DNA of 64,000 bases from Bactericera cockerelli (GCA_024516035.1 CM044962.1:4202631-4266630), one strand, 5' to 3'; positions 43,351 to 53,064 are shown, counted from the stretch's first letter. Made by a program: numbers and translations. Notes: generated by a model from the sequence alone, not told the origin.

Positions 43351-43620
43351 TAACTGCTATGCTAAACTATTAGCATAAACCATACGTGTTTCGCATATAA
43401 AGTAATTGTATGCTACTTTACGCATGCATTTCATGCCAATGAGGGCTGTTCGTATAAAACTATACAAACATAAAAATAAGAGCTATAGATTCATGCTAAT
43501 TTAACATGATTGACATTCTTCGTATAGACTTATGTAAAGTCTGCATAATTTTTAGCATAGAAATAGGGCGGTTTGTATGATTTCATGCTAAGGTTTTATG
43601 TTTCCAATAAAGATAGTTGT
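43351..43620. repeat. Inner part of left subterminal GCATA/TATGC cluster
   Basis: This segment continues the array with TTAGCATAA, CGTATAAA, TATGCTA and similar short palindromic words at close spacing, ending about 500 bp before the SAM gene start codon. No long reading frame is present. Confidence 0.55.
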
Positions 43621-43681
43621 GTTCGGTTCGATCATTTCTTTTTAAGTGTGACAAGGCAAGGTTGTATTAAGTACGTTCGTA

Positions 43682-43759
43682 ATGTCAGTGAGTGAAATTT
43701 TAGGAGACGACGCAGGCGAAGGAGAGGAATTGTCTGCTAAAAAGTCTAAAATGAAATAG
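43682..43759 (+). other. Short reading frame upstream of the SAM gene (25 codons)
   Basis: An ATG at 43682 opens an acidic-then-basic 25-residue frame (rich in Glu/Asp, ending KKSKMK) that stops at 43759. It lies between the subterminal array and the TATA box. It could be a leftover first exon of a transposon gene or pure chance; nothing else supports it. Confidence 0.15.
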
Positions 43760-43985
43760 CTTAATGATAAAATTAAAATCTTGCTTAAGTTTACAGAAAT
43801 TACACATTAATTTAAATTTTACCTACCTATTCTAAAAAAATGTACCCAGTTTCTTATTGTTCACATAGTATCTTAGTTACTTAAAATATTTAGTTCAGCT
43901 CAAAATTTGTACCTATTATGTAATCTAAATCTTCTTAGTGGAGTGTACCCTCGAAGAGGATTCAACCTTTGATGTTCAAAGGTCC

Positions 43986-43993
43986 TATATAAG
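43986..43993 (+). promoter_or_regulatory. Probable TATA box of the SAM-domain gene
   Basis: TATATAAG lies about 125 bp upstream of the ATG at 44118. About 25-30 bp downstream of it is CTCATTACTTC, an arthropod-like initiator context near 44017. This fits a transcript with a leader of about 100 nt. The site is seen in sequence; the promoter function is inferred. Confidence 0.5.
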
Positions 43994-44117
43994 CACCTTA
44001 ACCTGGGTGCAATGTCTCATTACTTCATTAGTTGCTATCAAGTCAAGTGCTCCTTGGTTCTTCCTCATTAGTTGTTGTCGAGTGCTTGTGTGAGTTGGTT
44101 ATTCTTGAAGACTCATC

Positions 44118-46497
44118 ATGGACAGTGTATCAGTATCAGACCTTCTAACTGCCTGGGGACTACAGCAGTACGTGGAAACATTTGCAAGTAAGTTTTCCTT
44201 TATTTCCTTTAACACAAAATTGAAATTTCCGACGGTTCGAATCGAAATTTACATTGTTGGCCAGTACAAGTGTTCGACGGTTGTTCGTAATATCCAATTT
44301 ACTGTTATTCAAAGTCTTTCCTTTTAGTTATTTCAATTCTTTCCTCGGAAAATTCTCATTTAAATCTGACTCCAGTGTTACCTCTTTAATTTCTTTGTCC
44401 TTTAAGAAAGGAAAATAATGGAATCGACCAAAATTTTCGATAGTCAGTTTTCATTGCCAAAACACGTTTTTCTCTGTTATCTAATTTGTTTAAAACAAAA
44501 TATAATATATGAAATCAGGTGAGAAATATTAAATGCTGTTTTTCAAATAATTACCTTCGCTATAGTTTTTGAACGTGCCGAAGGAATTTTGCTGTATAGT
44601 TTTTATTCCTTAAAAATAAAATTTTGATATTATGTTTTGTCTGGTATTAAGGGCTATTTCATTTTGAAAAATTTGGGCCCCCTACCAAATTTGAAAGCCC
44701 ATATTGGGCATTTTTTAATGCCAAATTTAATGCCTAACCTGAATACCTGATCAGTTTGATCCACTAGTATATATTGGTACTCATGTCTGTTTCAGATAAC
44801 CAAATCACCACGGACATTCTGAGGGACATGGAGCCGGCGGAGATGAAACTGCTCATTGACTGTGTTGCTCACATCATCATTCTACGCAAAAAACGGGACG
44901 AATGGATTAAACAGTGTGAACAACAAAGCCAATTCTTACAAGAAGACACCTCGATGATTCAATTTCAACCAAGCACATCACATCAGTTCCCACATGGCCA
45001 ATCTCTGCAAGACGGAGGATCGTACACAACTCTAGACAACGTTGGCCATTCTTCAAGTAGTGTCATATTAGATGCATGGAGAACTGCTTCATCGTCTCAT
45101 TATGACTCTTCACAATGGAGTTCTTCGGGGTCTTGGACATCAACACCGGTGGGTGGGCACACCACACCAGTTGTGACACCAGAGTCCGGACTCACGCCAG
45201 TCTTGACACCTGGACTCACGCCAGCCTTGACACCTGAAGGAACACCAAGCAATGTAACTACAGGAAGCAATATGCCCGACACCTCTAATATCTTTGTGGC
45301 ACTTGACAAACCACTGATTCATAGAGCGCTCTCAAGAGTATCAAATTCGCAGAAGCAATCATACCTCAACATGACTTCCTTCATGTCATATGATCGGCAG
45401 GCTGTTGCTCAAGCAATCATGAAGTACATATTTTCACACTGCCCCCAGCGGACACTTTCAACAATCGACTTCATGAGAATACGGGACCTAATCATAGAAC
45501 AGTTTCCTTTTGAACGAGAAACCTCCACCATCTGGTTCAAATTGTACCGTTCCAATGACAGCGACAATGATCTACCTGAAGCATTTTCTTCAAAGAAAGA
45601 TAAGCCTTACCGGAGCTCCACGTCCGGCTTGCTGTATGAAATCTGGCGAAATCTCAGAAATAAAGGAAAGAAGGAAGGTGTCATCGAGTTCAAGAAGCGA
45701 AGGCCAAGTCAGAACCGTGAAAACCAAGAGCAGGAGGACTCGGAGTTGAACAAAAGCATTGCAACAGACACATTCATTACCGTAGGTATGTATATACTTA
45801 AACTACAATTCGATAACTTATAACAGACCTCAGTAGCCTGATCAATAAGGCGACGGACTCGTAACCTGGAGGTCGGAGGTTCGAGTACCAGGTTAAGCAT
45901 ATATTTGGTAAAGCGAGTTTGGGTAGTTGTGATCAAAATAGTGATTAGTACAAATAACTAAAAAAAAATTATAAAAAAATAATTTTATATCTCAGATGTG
46001 GGGCTACGTGACTTTTTTAATAACATGTGTTGTTTTGTTTTCAGAAAACACCGTAGTTCAAAACTATCTGCAATGGTTAGAGACTGCTACTCCAAGTGAT
46101 TCCTTCGAGACTATCAAACTCCGTTGGGAGGAGACATCAAGGGACAGACTCCAATGTTTGCAGGCGGGCAATGAGAAATTTCAATCAATCATCCAGTACT
46201 TCAACACATATCGTATTCTGCGGGATCCTGAAAGAGGACCTGTGTTGGTAAGTTATTTCTTTTTTGATTTTTGATATTATATGAAATTACATTTTTACAA
46301 TAAGTCCTTAATATTAACTTGAATACTGAATAGATAATTATTATTTACTGACATACGAGTAACATGCCCTAAACAACCCACACTAAGAAAATCGGTGATT
46401 TTCTTGTTATGTGGGATAGTACTATTTTTCTCACTTTATTTTACTTTCAATTCTATTTCTCTCTCTCTCTATCTCTCTCTCTCTCTCTATCCCTCTC

Positions 46498-46559
<62 letters not shown>

Positions 46560-47381
46560 TTCTTTCGTTTATTTTTATTTTTCTATTCATTTTTTATTTA
46601 TTTCGATCTCACTTTCTTTTCTCATTCTTTATCTCTTTTTCTTTCTCTTGACTATCAATGATAGTTGATTATTTATCTCGTGTGTTCTTCTTTGTTCTAG
46701 ATAAACATGGACTTTGACATATTGCATCCTGGAAGAACAACGTGCTTGATTGAAGGCCTTCTCCATCACAGGGAGAAGATCATCACCCTAGCAAAAGCCG
46801 TGAAAGAGAGGGCCTCTCGGAAAGATCTTGTATCCAGTGATCTCGTCAGTTTCCTAGAAGAGTTGTCACCCAACGCTAACATGGACGTTCGGACTGCGCA
46901 GTGCCTGCTATTGCTGCCCTACCTCACATCAGTTCCTGCCACAAAAAAGGTGAAGAGTTACTCTTGGAAACCATCAAGGTCTGAAGTTTGCGAGGGATTC
47001 ATAATGCATGTGTCCAGTCCTTCTAACATAGAAACCTGCAGGGTGAGTCGGATTGAAAAATTGACTAAAATGTACAGACCCACTTTACCCTATGTCATGT
47101 ATGTAGGTGATTTTAAAAATCCAACCAATGTTTATTGTGTTGTAGATGACATTCTACAACCTCAAAATTCAATTGTAGCAGCTGTAGATCTTTGTTTCAA
47201 GATTTTCTTTGTAACGCATTGTAATTACCCAGAAGAGAGTCAACATCTGTGGCTTACACTGCAGCTAGGTTTCTACGAAATATCCACCAAGTATGATAAG
47301 ATTCATGCACCGACTACTAAACTTTTAGCTGACCTTGCATTGATGCCTAAAGCAAATAGAGCAGCCAGGGCATCTAGGTAG
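44118..47381 (+). CDS. SAM-domain protein of the CACTA element (spliced, about 647 aa; SAMD3-like)
   Basis: My splice model has four exons: 44118-44187, 44796-45785, 46045-46247 and 46701-47381. Donors are GTAAGT, GTATGT and GTAAGT. Acceptors are TTTCAG, TTTCAG and TTCTAG. Phases are 1, 1 and 0 and all join in frame. Residues 6-52, spanning the first intron, look like a SAM domain (LLTAWGLQQYVETFA joined to NNQITTDILRDMEP), then a basic helix with LRKKRDEW. Residues about 133-179 are a Thr/Pro-rich linker with repeated LTPxLTP. About 195-320 is a helical domain ending in a basic KKRRPSQ nuclear-signal-like patch. The C-terminal half, with YRILRDPERGP and NMDFDILHP, resembles proteins annotated as SAMD3-like, many of which I believe are companion proteins of animal EnSpm elements. 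The role is probably transposition or self-interaction on subterminal repeats. No disabling change is visible. Confidence 0.75.
45824..45955 (+). mobile_element. SINE family B inside intron 2 of the SAM gene
   Basis: The block beginning GACCTCAGTAGCCTGATC, with GGTCGGAGGTTCGAGTACC as its B-box-like part and a GGTAAAGCGAGTTTGGGTAG tail, is a copy of the family also seen at 7950-8105, 19365-19462, 39868-39975 and 53803-53940. It starts about 35 bp after the splice donor at 45786 and makes up half of the 259-bp intron, without touching either splice site. Confidence 0.75.
46455..46650. repeat. CT microsatellite in intron 3 of the SAM gene
   Basis: About 110 bp of nearly pure CT/TCTA repeats, followed by T-rich sequence, within the 453-bp third intron. 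Its pyrimidine strand is the sense strand, so it could extend the polypyrimidine signal ahead of the acceptor at 46699-46700. Ser/Leu-rich translations are artefacts. Confidence 0.9.
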
Positions 47382-47712
47382 GTAATTTGTCTGCTCAAAG
47401 TAGGGGAATGTGGGGACTAAAGGAGGTTAAGTTTAATTAAATTTCAGACCATCAAAGTCTCGGTTTTACAATCCTCTTTTTGAGCTGTTAAACTTGCTCT
47501 ATTTTCTGCTCTCTTCCTCCAATATTTGAAAACATTTTCTTTTTGTCTTTTCCATTTTGCCCCACCTTCCCTACATGTGTCAGCCCCCTACACAGAATTT
47601 TTTTTAATATATTTGTTTTAGTTTAGTTTACTTGTAGGTACAAATTTTGAGCTCCTTTATCGTATTTTTGTTGTTTTAATCTATTTCAATTTGCTTACTA
47701 TAATTGTTTACT

Positions 47713-49869
47713 ATGTTCACTTGCGAGGACTGTCAAAAATTGTTCCAAACTATTTTTTCATATTGTAAGCACATTAAGGACTCATGTCCTGTACGTGCTA
47801 GAAATGGTAATTCCTCCCGATTCACATGTGGAGCGCCTTCTTGTCGTCGACATTATTCAAATTTGCATGCACTACGCAAGCATTTGAAAACATTACATCA
47901 TGATTGTGAACCATCTGAGCTTAATGATTCTTTCATACGAGATGATAATCCACTTGCTAGTACTATTTCCATGGAAATTGATGTGTCTCGTGAAATAGCG
48001 AACACAGCAAGCTCGGTGAAAGATTCTTTGCGAAAGTTAGTCACTTCTCTATATGCAAATCCAGGCATTCCAAGAAGTACCATTCAAAATTCTGTAATTA
48101 ACATTGAAGAATTTTTGACATCCTATAATAATCATTTAACCAGGGTTATTGATTTGATAGATAAATCAGGGTTCCCTAAGAGTTATTATCACTTGTATTT
48201 AAGAGACTTGTTCGTAGCATCTGAAAACGAAATGTCTGATCTGAATTCAGACCATAAAAGAATTCTGAGTTTCCAGATTTTGGGAACGTTAATTTTACCC
48301 GTTGAAATTACAATAGGGTCTCGTTTAGATATGGTTAGAAGAGGTTTGTCTCATTCTCCTTGTACTCTTCAGTTGATACCAGTTGAGTTGGTTTTGGGAA
48401 AAATTTTATCCCTTGATCACATTTTCAAGGGCATTTCTGACTATTTCAGAATGGTTAACAATTCATCTGAATTAATGAGTAACATTGTTCAAGGAAATGC
48501 TTGGCAAAGAAGAAATTTTGTTCAATCAGAAAATGAAATGCATCTCCCACTAATTTTATACTTTGATGATTTCGAAGTAAATAATCCCTTAGGTAGCCAT
48601 GCAGGAATTCAAAAACTGGGTGGGGTTTATTTGTCTCTTCCATTTCTCCCACCATATTGGTTTTCTCAGTTGAACAACATTATTATGTTGTCGATGTTCC
48701 ATGCGTCTGATAGACGTACCTTTGGGAACAAGGCTATTTTTAGCCCGATTATCCAGAAACTAAATTTTCTAAGTAGTAACGGTATATCTGTTCACAATAG
48801 ATACTTCCAGGGCACTGTAAAATTCCATGTCGTTAGTATCACTGGTGATAATTTGGGCTTAAACGGTATTTTGGGTTTCGTTGAGAGTTTCATAGGTAAT
48901 TATTGTTGTAGAATTTGTTCTGTTGACAAGAGTGCACTTGCAACCATGCATACTTTAGATACTACTCTATTGCGAGACATGGAATCTTATAACAGAGATC
49001 TGGAAGTAAACGATCCTTCAAAAACAGGAATAAAAGAAAAGTGTGTTTGGTTAGAGTTAGATGGGTTTTCTCTCTTTGACAATGTTGCTGTTGATATTCT
49101 TCATGATTATTTAGAAGGTTGTTGTCGTTATGTCTTATCTTACGTTGTAAATTATGTAATTAAAGAAAAAAAATTTGTGACTATTGAACTCTTACAAAGA
49201 AAAATTTTTTTCTTCGATTTCGGTCCGGATAGCCGAAATAAACCTTCAAATATTTTATTTGATGATGGATCTGCCACAATCAAACTGAAATGCTCAGGAT
49301 CTGAAATGATGGTTTTTGTCAAATATTTTGGTCTTATTATTGGGTATTACGTTCCTGAAGACGACAGGGTCTGGGACCTTTATGTCTTGTTGAGGAAACT
49401 ATTAGATAAATTAATGGTACGTTCCTTTTCAAAGGATGAAATAGCTCCTCTTAGACATTTAATTGAACTATTTTTGTGGACTTTTAGTGATGTTGTAAAA
49501 GAGAACCTGAAGCCTAAGTTTCATTTCCTTCTACATTATCCAGATATGTTTCTCAAATTTGGTCCATTAGTTTCTTTGTCCACCATGAGATTTGAAGCTA
49601 AGCATAGAGTATCAAAAATAGCTGCTCGTGCGGCTTGTACTAGAGTTAACATTTGCAAAACAGTTGCAACGCGAAACCAATTGACATTACATCATTACTT
49701 ATCATCAACTTCAAAGGTAGAGGGGATAGTTTTTGGTAGGAAATCGAGCATTTTCACAGAGCATTCAGAGTTTTTGAAATCCAAATTCAATGTTAGTTCC
49801 CCAGATTTGTTCGTTTCCATTACATGGTTGGAAACGAAAAATTGTAAAAAGAAAAATCTAGCATTCTAA
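47713..49869 (+). CDS. EnSpm/CACTA-type DDE transposase (718 aa, C-terminus probably shifted out of frame)
   Basis: The first ATG is at 47713, and one long exon runs to TAA at 49869. The N-terminus has a Cys pair (CEDC, residues 4-7), then a C2H2 finger with C39, C44, H57 and H62. Candidate catalytic acids are D285/D286 in YFDDFEVNNPLG, D379 in ITGDN and E628 in MRFEAKH. These sit in the order expected of the CACTA/Mirage/Chapaev group. A CCRIC motif lies at 398-402, and the DILHDYLEG motif typical of animal EnSpm transposases is at 461-469. PKFHFLLHYP at 601-610 precedes MRFEAKH. The enzyme would bind the element ends and excise and reinsert them. It follows the SAM gene by 331 bp. No promoter or upstream exon is clear, so it might share transcripts with that gene. 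The expected C-terminal segment lies in another frame just downstream. Confidence 0.85.
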   Translation: MFTCEDCQKLFQTIFSYCKHIKDSCPVRARNGNSSRFTCGAPSCRRHYSNLHALRKHLKTLHHDCEPSELNDSFIRDDNPLASTISMEIDVSREIANTASSVKDSLRKLVTSLYANPGIPRSTIQNSVINIEEFLTSYNNHLTRVIDLIDKSGFPKSYYHLYLRDLFVASENEMSDLNSDHKRILSFQILGTLILPVEITIGSRLDMVRRGLSHSPCTLQLIPVELVLGKILSLDHIFKGISDYFRMVNNSSELMSNIVQGNAWQRRNFVQSENEMHLPLILYFDDFEVNNPLGSHAGIQKLGGVYLSLPFLPPYWFSQLNNIIMLSMFHASDRRTFGNKAIFSPIIQKLNFLSSNGISVHNRYFQGTVKFHVVSITGDNLGLNGILGFVESFIGNYCCRICSVDKSALATMHTLDTTLLRDMESYNRDLEVNDPSKTGIKEKCVWLELDGFSLFDNVAVDILHDYLEGCCRYVLSYVVNYVIKEKKFVTIELLQRKIFFFDFGPDSRNKPSNILFDDGSATIKLKCSGSEMMVFVKYFGLIIGYYVPEDDRVWDLYVLLRKLLDKLMVRSFSKDEIAPLRHLIELFLWTFSDVVKENLKPKFHFLLHYPDMFLKFGPLVSLSTMRFEAKHRVSKIAARAACTRVNICKTVATRNQLTLHHYLSSTSKVEGIVFGRKSSIFTEHSEFLKSKFNVSSPDLFVSITWLETKNCKKKNLAF

Positions 49870-50132
49870 TGAAAGATCTTTGTATGGACACTATGCTTCC
49901 AATTTTTGTTCAAGTAGAAGACATTTTTGTTTGTAACGGACAAGTTTTTTTCATTTGTTCTAAATTACAATGTCAATACTTTATTGACCACTTTCAAGCA
50001 TACAAAGTAGTACAACAGACCGAAGAGAAAGAGTACTTGTCTCTGGAAAACCTATTTTCTCCCATTCCACATACGCTTTCCATTCAACCCAACTTTACTT
50101 TTTATGTTACTTTAAGATGCAACATAGAATAG
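49848..50132 (+). pseudogene. Displaced C-terminal segment of the transposase (frameshift)
   Basis: The frame containing LPIFVQVEDIFVCNGQVFF and IDHFQAYKVV is open from 49848 to 50132, one frame away from the transposase. Such a segment, a small domain ending in a Hxx(A)Y-like motif, is what I expect directly after the tryptophan-containing strand at the end of animal EnSpm transposases. The main frame instead stops about 20 nt later in an Asn/Lys-rich tail. Two A-runs at 49846-49856 are the likely site of a one-base insertion or deletion. Alternatives are a sequencing error, a real inactivating mutation, or recoding. The separate ATG at 49869 overlaps the stop codon by one base and is probably coincidental. 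Confidence 0.6.
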
Positions 50133-50223
50133 GTAGGCATAACTGTAAACTTTATAAATGATATAACTGTTAACTGTCTGGTGATCTAAGAGCTATACAG
50201 GTTCATCTGTACAGAGTATACGT

Positions 50224-50440
50224 AATAAAGGTATACTAATATACCTGAAAGACACCTGACTGTTTCTATTACCCCATTTTACCGCTCCCTGATAATGTAA
50301 CATATAAGTTGTATTTTTTCTTAACTGTATATATAGTGTAATATCTGCAAATAAAAAGTTGTTGATGTGTAATTTCTGTAAATTTAAAAATTGTTAATGT
50401 GTAATTTCTGTAAACTTAAAGTGTAATTTCTGTAAATAAA
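50224..50440 (+). terminator. Poly(A) signals downstream of the transposase
   Basis: AATAAA occurs at 50224-50229, 50350-50355 and 50435-50440. The last two sit in a small local repeat of GTGTAATTTCTGTAAA. Any of these could end the transposase transcript. I see no AATAAA between the SAM gene stop and the transposase start. Confidence 0.5.
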
Positions 50441-50619
50441 GAGTGTAATGTGTTGTACATTATATTTACTTGAATAATTGAATTCTTCTTCATTTTCCAC
50501 ACATAGGGCAATACATATATCCTATGACTTTGTATGACTAGGAATATGCATGTAGATGACTTCCGTCCGAGTGCAAAATATTTATGCACTTAGTCGGAGG
50601 CTATCCTGCAAATTTCTGT

Positions 50620-50880
50620 ACATTCAAATACATAGGTATATGTATAGCTGTATGCAAAAGTATGCATACAGCTATACGTATCATACGTATAGCTGTATGC
50701 ATACTTTTGCATACTGCTATGAGAACGTTCGCATATTGAATATGCGAACGTTGGCATAGTGACTATGCCAACGTTAGCATAGTCACTATGCCAAGGGTCG
50801 CATAGTGACCATACCAACGTTCGTATATTGTTATGCCTACTTTGCATAATAGTTAGCATAACACTATGCCAACGTTAGCA
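50620..50880. repeat. Hairpin cluster at the start of the right subterminal region
   Basis: The arm 50650-50681 is the exact reverse complement of 50683-50714 (32 bp with a one-base loop). With one mismatch the arms extend to 50644 and 50720. Next comes 50724-50737 against 50739-50752 (14-bp arms, one-base loop). Then overlapping palindromes alternate AACGTT with GGCATAGTGACTATGCC. These are direct observations. Cruciform formation or transposase binding is inferred. Confidence 0.9.
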
Positions 50881-51140
50881 TGCGGTTTTTAACAGTATGC
50901 CTACTTCGCATAACAGTTAGCATAACACTATGCCAACGTTAGCATGCGGTTTTTAACAGTATGCCTACTTCGCATAACAGTTAGCATAACACTATGCCAA
51001 CGTTAGCATGCGGTTTTTAACAGTATGCCTACTTCGCATAACAGTTAGCATAACACTATGCCAACGTTAGCATGCGGTTTTTAACAGTATGCCTACTTCG
51101 CATAACAGTTAGCATAACACTATGCTTACTTCGTATACTG
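50881..51140. repeat. 64-bp tandem repeat in the right subterminal region
   Basis: TGCGGTTTTTAACAG starts at 50881, 50945, 51009 and 51073, an exact 64-bp period, with partial copies on both sides. Each unit holds GCATAAC, TAGCATAACAC, TATGCCAACGTTAGCATGC and AGTATGCC. The near identity of the copies suggests recent amplification. Confidence 0.95.
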
Positions 51141-51508
51141 GTATGAAAATGACACAGCAAGTATGCATAATCTTTATGATAGGCGAATTACTTTATGCTA
51201 AGATACGTATAATGTTATGTTAAACAAATGAAATTCAGAGCATAGACTATGCAAGTTAAACATGTTATTATGCTATCAATGAATTGAATTGAATTGAACA
51301 ATAGCATAACTTTATACATCCGTTGGCATAAAAGTAATGACGTCACAACTATGACGTCACGACTTTTGACAAATTTCGTTAGCATAAACTATGCTAACCA
51401 CTTTATGCTAAAGTCGAAAATATCGCGTATGCTAACTTTGTAAGGGTCCCCCGTATGTTTAATTAATCACAATACTATGTTAAATTTCGCAGTTGGTTTT
51501 TCACCGTG
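51141..51508. repeat. Right terminal region of the CACTA element
   Basis: Short GCATA/TATGC words in both orientations continue to about 51440. Then about 70 bp of plainer sequence leads into the terminal TTTTTCACCGTG at 51508. This mirrors the left end. Confidence 0.6.
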
Positions 51509-51510
51509 TA

Positions 51511-51775
51511 ACAGACAGACTGAAAGACAGACCGACAGACAAACACAAAACCAAAGTTTCTCAGGAGCTCATGAAACGACCAAAAATATTGAAAAAAATT
51601 GAAAGCGGAGCAAAAAAATATTTTTTTCTTCTTCAGAAATACTTTCGATTTTCTTATTTGTATTAATTTAAAATTGTTCTATGTAATCAATGTACATTGG
51701 GCTTGACCCGTCAATAAAGAATAAATTAAAAATTAAATTGATTTCTAATACTAGAAATTGCTCGGAAGTAACGGA
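51511..51775 (-). repeat. Repeat family X, right half, split by the CACTA insertion
   Basis: It resumes with ACAGACAGACTGAAAGACAG, then ACACAAAACCAAAG and CTCAGGAGCTCATGAAACG. It ends in the family's palindromic end, with TTTCTAATACTAGAAATTG and CGGAAGTAAC near 51770. Joining this to 40865 restores the order seen in the uninterrupted copies. Confidence 0.75.
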
Positions 51776-52079
51776 GAGGGGAACTTTGAGCATACATTGT
51801 TTATTGAGGAGGAAAGCGGCAGACGCGGCAACACTGTATACATACCTGTCAAATACACGCAACATCAATGAACACAAAATATTCGAAAAATCCTTTGAAA
51901 GAAAAACGGAGCGCTCTTTGTTATTATTTATGTTCTTGTATCTCTAGTGAAAAAAATTAATGGGAAAATACACCGCGCGCTCAACTGCCTTACACAGGGT
52001 GTAACTGGTCGACATCGTCAGAGTTCAGCATACAGCGTGTAACTGAAACCGTAGGTAAGTTTAGTAGGGTTGGATAATT
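51776..52079. other. No gene recognised
   Basis: Plain sequence between repeat X and a 5S-type SINE. Confidence 0.35.
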
Positions 52080-52260
52080 ATGATTTTTTTAAGTTGAGTT
52101 TAACATCTCTTTCAACATGGTCATAACACGACGGGGGTGTTACCTTCCATTCGCAGGAAACTCACGAACCTGATACCCGCATTAACCTCACCCAGCCTGG
52201 GTTGGGCCGGAATGTCAGCATCACGAAGTCTTCACCTCTGTCCAGAACTTGAGAATCCAA
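52080..52260 (-). mobile_element. 5S-type SINE family D, minus strand, head mostly lost
   Basis: GAGTTTAACATCTCTTTCAA, GGTCATAACACGACGGGGGT, CCATTCGCAGGAAACTCACG, TTAACCTCACCCAGCCTGGG and AGTCTTCACCTC, then a break into unrelated sequence. Confidence 0.7.
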
Positions 52261-52330
52261 GGAGGTCTTCAGCTGATTTACTAAATCTACGCTGAATCTG
52301 GGACTCGAACCACCGAACTCTATCGCTCAT
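52261..52330 (-). mobile_element. SINE family B fragment
   Basis: GATTTACTAAATCTACGCTG, GGGACTCGAACCACCGA and CTCATAATAAAG. The middle matches family B; the head is missing. Confidence 0.45.
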
Positions 52331-52469
52331 AATAAAGTCCCTTAATTTTTTTCGTGTATTCAGAACTTAGAATAAATGATCTTCAAATTTCCACAGTTTG
52401 ACGTAAATTTTAACAAGATTTCTGGGCTCGAAAAAAAAAAAAAAATAGGTCCAAGTGACCCATTCGGTA

Positions 52470-52815
52470 GTCAAGAAGTAGCTAGTCTGGTAATCCAGGT
52501 AGCGAAGGGATCCGTTGGTTCGAATCCTACACAGTACATGAATATTTCTCATGAATTCTCGGGGTTAAGTGGCAGAGAATGCCCAAGGCATTAACTTAAT
52601 TATTCTTCTATATTTTATTTTATAAATACTGTTAATTTTTTTTTTATCTCTGTCAATATTGTTGATTGTTTTGTATAAAAAAATAAAGTGTAAATAAATA
52701 AAATTAATATGAGTTTGTGACCACATAATAATAAGACTGTGAGGGTTAGGTGGTAGAAAATGCTTTGAGTAATAAACCTCGCCTGGTGGTTACCTTCCAC
52801 TAAACAGTATTATTA
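52470..52815 (+). mobile_element. SINE family F, interrupted copy
   Basis: Head CAAGAAGTAGCTAGTCTGGT, TAATCCAGGTAGCGAAGGGA and GGTTCGAATCCTAC at 52471-52530. Tail TTGTGACCACATAATAATAA, GGTTAGGTGGTAGAAAATGC and GGTTACCTTCCACTAAACAG at 52712-52805. Between them sits about 150 bp with GCAGAGAATGCCCAAGGCAT and TAAAGTGTAAATAAATAAA, resembling the poly(A)-type end seen at 58070-58200. Confidence 0.65.
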
Positions 52816-53064
52816 GTATTCGGGAACAGCTCGTATGTATTTGTGCATGGCTGTTTAGGGCACTTACCCCGGACATGCCGGCTACAGGGCATGCTCCATT
52901 AAGCTGCAAGCTCATATCTGAACTCATGTGAACTAATGAATAGTCCCTGGCAGGAGAATGGCTTACTGTTATGCCCTAACCCTCGCCACCAGGCCCGATG
53001 TGAGGAGACTTTTTTGTTATTGCTGATAAAATTTCATATGCATAGGTACCTTATTTCATATTCA
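52816..53064. other. No gene recognised
   Basis: GC-richer sequence with GGCATGCTCCATTAAGC; no family is recognised. Confidence 0.35.

Larger units (their letters stand above)
40866..51508 (+). mobile_element. EnSpm/CACTA-type DNA transposon, nearly complete (10.6 kb)
   Basis: The left end reads CACGCTGAAAAAGG from 40866. The reverse complement of the right end reads CACGGTGAAAAACC, ending at 51508. Both are flanked by the dinucleotide TA (40864-40865 and 51509-51510), as expected for CACTA elements, which begin CAC and make 2-3 bp target duplications. The flanks at 40300-40865 and 51511-51775 are the two halves of one older dispersed repeat. An uninterrupted copy of that repeat at 33990-34760 shows the unoccupied site near 34209. 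Inside are two plus-strand genes (a SAM-domain protein and a DDE transposase) and long subterminal arrays of GCATA/TATGC motifs. A SINE and a TG microsatellite have accumulated inside. Ends, duplication and gene content are seen directly; the superfamily assignment rests on the transposase motifs. Confidence 0.88.

Noticed and set aside
49869..50132. Separate small gene overlapping the transposase stop codon
   Set aside because: The overlap looks like translational coupling, but in a eukaryotic transposon a shifted C-terminal domain explains the sequence better.
50881..51140. CRISPR-like regular direct repeats
   Set aside because: The 64-bp units are contiguous with no unique spacers and lie inside a eukaryotic transposon end. 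They are a tandem repeat, not a CRISPR array.
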